In this document: piece by piece, positions 21,983-23,514 of the stretch | Layout: every line of letters begins with the position of its first letter | How positions within the stretch are numbered: position 1 is the stretch's first letter | From: Oscillibacter sp. CAG:241 | GTDB taxonomy: Bacteria > Bacillota > Clostridia > Oscillospirales > Oscillospiraceae | DNA length: 23,514 bases | NCBI GenBank assembly: GCA_000435975.1 | Contig: FR884119.1 | Coordinates: 75,088 to 98,601, forward strand | Direction: 5' to 3' | Notes under the pieces: model-generated | The model's input: the letters and a program-made list of their open reading frames with translations, nothing else | The model's database searches: none | What the model was told of the DNA's origin: nothing | Made by a program: the position numbers and the translations under genes

Positions 21983-22001
21983 AGAGATTTCGCTCCGACC
22001 C

Positions 22002-22038
22002 GTGCGTTTCGGTGGGCTGTAAGCCCGCTGAAACGCAC
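22002..22038 (+). repeat. 17-bp near-perfect inverted repeat (hairpin C)
   Basis: GTGCGTTTCGGTGGGCT pairs with AGCCCGCTGAAACGCAC around a 3-base loop (GTA), with G-U at 22011/22029 and U-G at 22013/22027. It lies 46 bases before the EamA gene start, in its probable leader. No T-tract follows, so it is not a terminator. Confidence 0.7.
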
Positions 22039-22084
22039 TCTGGCCGCGCAAAGAGAATAGAAAGAGAAAGAGGAGAACATCACC

Positions 22085-22969
22085 GTGCAAAAGAAAACCC
22101 TGGGGCATCTCTATGCCCTGTTTACCATTCTGGTCTGGGGCAGCTGCTTTGTGCTGACCAAGGTCATGCTGACGGCCTACACCCCCACCCAGATCATCCC
22201 CCTGCGGATGGGCCTTGCCTACCTGACCCTGTGGGCCCTGCGGCCCAGGACCCTGAAGCTCCCCTGGAAGGATGAGCTGATGTTCATCCTCATTGGCATC
22301 ACCGGCGGCAGCGTCTACTTCTTCCTGCAAAATACCGCCGCCGCCCATACCTCCGCCGCCAACGTCAGTATTCTGGTATCCATGTCCCCTATTCTGACGG
22401 TGATCCTGGCGCAGCTGTTCTCCCGCAAGGGGGAAAAGCTGGGAAAGCTGGTGTATATCGGCGCGCTGGTAGCCATCGTCGGCGTGGTGCTGGTGGTGCT
22501 CAACGGCACCCTGTCCTTCCACCTGAGCCCCCTGGGCGACCTGCTGGCCCTGGCCGCTGCCCTGATGTGGGCTGTGTACTCCATCCTGGTGAAGAAATAT
22601 ACCGAGCGGTACGACAACTTCCTGGTGACCCGCCGGGTGTTCCTCTGGGCCTTCCTCACCTCCCTGCCCCTGGTGCTGCTGACGGACGGCATGCCCAGCC
22701 TATCTCCCCTGTTTTCCCAGCCGAAAATTCTGATTTCCTGGCTGTTTCTGGGCGTGTTTGGCAATGCGGTATGCTTCGCCATCTGGAACATCGCCTTCAA
22801 GCGTCTGGGCGTGGTGGTCACCAACAACTATCTGTACGCCTCCCCCTTTGTCACCGTGGTGGTGGGCTGGCTGCTGCTGGGCGAGAAGATCAGCTGGATG
22901 AGTATTCTGGGCGCGGTCCTCATTACCCTGGGCGTGATCTTTGCCAACAAAGACGGCAGCCAATCGTAA
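22085..22969 (+). CDS. EamA/DMT-superfamily transporter (RhaT/YdcZ type)
   Basis: 294 residues with about ten hydrophobic helices arranged as two EamA repeats (about 5-140 and 150-288). The first starts YALFTILVWGSCFVLTKV, typical of drug/metabolite transporters, and the second has DLLALAAALMWAVYSILVKK. Conserved features include the PxxxxxLR near helix 2 and GLGE-like LLLGEKISW before the last helix. These are usually exporters of amino acids or metabolites; the substrate is not predictable. The start is GTG at 22085, preceded by GAGGAG 9 bases upstream. No good promoter was found in front of it, so it may rely on read-through from the LCP operon or on an unrecognised promoter inside the hairpin region. 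Confidence 0.92.
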   Translation: MQKKTLGHLYALFTILVWGSCFVLTKVMLTAYTPTQIIPLRMGLAYLTLWALRPRTLKLPWKDELMFILIGITGGSVYFFLQNTAAAHTSAANVSILVSMSPILTVILAQLFSRKGEKLGKLVYIGALVAIVGVVLVVLNGTLSFHLSPLGDLLALAAALMWAVYSILVKKYTERYDNFLVTRRVFLWAFLTSLPLVLLTDGMPSLSPLFSQPKILISWLFLGVFGNAVCFAIWNIAFKRLGVVVTNNYLYASPFVTVVVGWLLLGEKISWMSILGAVLITLGVIFANKDGSQS

Positions 22970-22973
22970 CGCC

Positions 22974-23462
22974 ATGGACATTCGCAGAGCAGCACCGGCG
23001 GATGTACCCGCCATTCTGGAGATTTTCCGCATCGCCAAGGCATACATGGCTGCCCACGGCAACGCCGGTCAGTGGGGCGGCGATTATCCCGGTCTGCCGG
23101 AGCTGCTGCCGGACATTGCCCGGGGCCACAGCTATGTCCTGACAGACGGCGGCGTCATCGTCGGTACATTTTCATTTATCATCGGCGACGAACCTACCTA
23201 CCGGGTGCTGCTGAACGGCCATTGGCACGCGGACCGGCCCTATGGCACCATCCACCGCCTGGCCTCCAAGGGAACCGCCCACGGCGTGGCCCGGGCCTGT
23301 TTTTCCTTCTGCCTCGGCATCATGGACTATGTCCGCATCGACACCCATGAAAACAATCATACCATGCAGTCTGCCATCACCGGCTACGGTTTCCGTAAAT
23401 GCGGAAATATCTATGCCTCCAACGGCACCTTGCGCACGGCGTATGATTTCATCCGGCCATAA
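22974..23462 (+). CDS. GNAT family N-acetyltransferase
   Basis: 162 residues. N-terminus MDIRRAAPADVPAILEIF is the usual GNAT first strand and helix; GNAGQWGGDYP, YGTIHRLAS and RIDTHENNHTMQ mark a subfamily common in Firmicutes. The usual R/QxxGxG/A acetyl-CoA loop is not obvious; the ASKGTAHGVAR stretch probably takes its place. The ATG at 22974 was chosen as the family start; it lies 4 bases after the EamA stop with no clear ribosome binding site, so translation is probably coupled. An in-frame start at 22941 would lie inside the EamA gene. Substrate unknown. Confidence 0.88.
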   Translation: MDIRRAAPADVPAILEIFRIAKAYMAAHGNAGQWGGDYPGLPELLPDIARGHSYVLTDGGVIVGTFSFIIGDEPTYRVLLNGHWHADRPYGTIHRLASKGTAHGVARACFSFCLGIMDYVRIDTHENNHTMQSAITGYGFRKCGNIYASNGTLRTAYDFIRP

Positions 23463-23499
23463 GCGCTGCAAATAATCAAAACCTCCGGCATCAAGAGCG

Positions 23500-23505
23500 T
23501 TGACA
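23500..23505 (+). promoter_or_regulatory. Possible -35 element at the window edge
   Basis: A perfect TTGACA stands 38 bases after the last gene, but the window ends before a -10 could be seen. It may belong to a gene beyond the right edge. No terminator was found after the GNAT gene within the window. Confidence 0.25.
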
Positions 23506-23514
23506 TAGGAAAAC

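Noticed and set aside
21948..22038. Guanidine-II riboswitch before the transporter gene
   Set aside because: That class has two small hairpins with ACGR-type loops; here the stems are much longer and the loops are GGT and GTA.

Overview
The window looks like the chromosome of a high-GC member of the Clostridia, most likely the Oscillospirales (the Oscillibacter/Flavonifractor/Dysosmobacter kind of gut bacterium). The reasons are a type III glutamine synthetase, a split two-gene transketolase, a zinc-type L31, an L19/RbgA pair, a SpoIIM-like membrane protein, purine-rich AGGAGG ribosome binding sites, sigma-A promoters close to TTGACA-N17-TATAAT and many strong intrinsic terminators. This placement rests on gene content and was not checked by a search.

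Layout. (1) 1-3664, minus strand: partial rbgA; rplS (L19) with its own promoter and terminator; a two-repeat DUF11 protein with no signal peptide; pyrG (CTP synthase). (2) 3665-4023, no gene: the pyrG promoter, an orphan plus-strand promoter running straight into a terminator, and the glnN terminator. (3) 4024-8312, minus: gltX, a SpoIIM/DUF95-family membrane protein and glnN, apparently one operon under a consensus promoter; with pyrG this makes a glutamate/glutamine-flavoured block. (4) 8593-11630, plus: rpmE (L31), then hflX, a GNAT acetyltransferase, a YigZ/IMPACT protein and a small two-TM protein with overlapping or tightly spaced ends. (5) 11866-15115, minus: tRNA-Pro(CGG) with encoded CCA; transketolase N- and C-terminal subunits; a complete Xer-type tyrosine recombinase. 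(6) 15208-15239: a perfect 14-bp AT-rich palindrome. (7) 15255-16953, minus: a sugar-phosphate-type nucleotidyltransferase and a VanY D,D-carboxypeptidase. (8) 17233-21885, plus, divergent from (7): three tandem paralogous LCP (LytR-CpsA-Psr) proteins. (9) 21911-22038: three consecutive large hairpins. (10) 22085-23462, plus: an EamA/DMT transporter and a second GNAT acetyltransferase.

How it fits together. The cell-envelope block (nucleotidyltransferase, VanY, three LCP proteins) shares one divergent control region. It plausibly serves peptidoglycan trimming and attachment of glycopolymers to the wall. Most of the rest is housekeeping: ribosome assembly, translation, nitrogen assimilation, CTP synthesis and the pentose phosphate pathway.

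I found no CRISPR array, prophage, toxin-antitoxin pair or defence island. The points most worth a second look are the LCP trio, whose third member has lost the Arg of the RSD motif by a one-base change; the triple-hairpin intergenic region whose only imperfections are G-U pairs on the plus-strand RNA; the perfect palindrome upstream of the recombinase; the orphan promoter-terminator unit; and the leaderless DUF11 protein.
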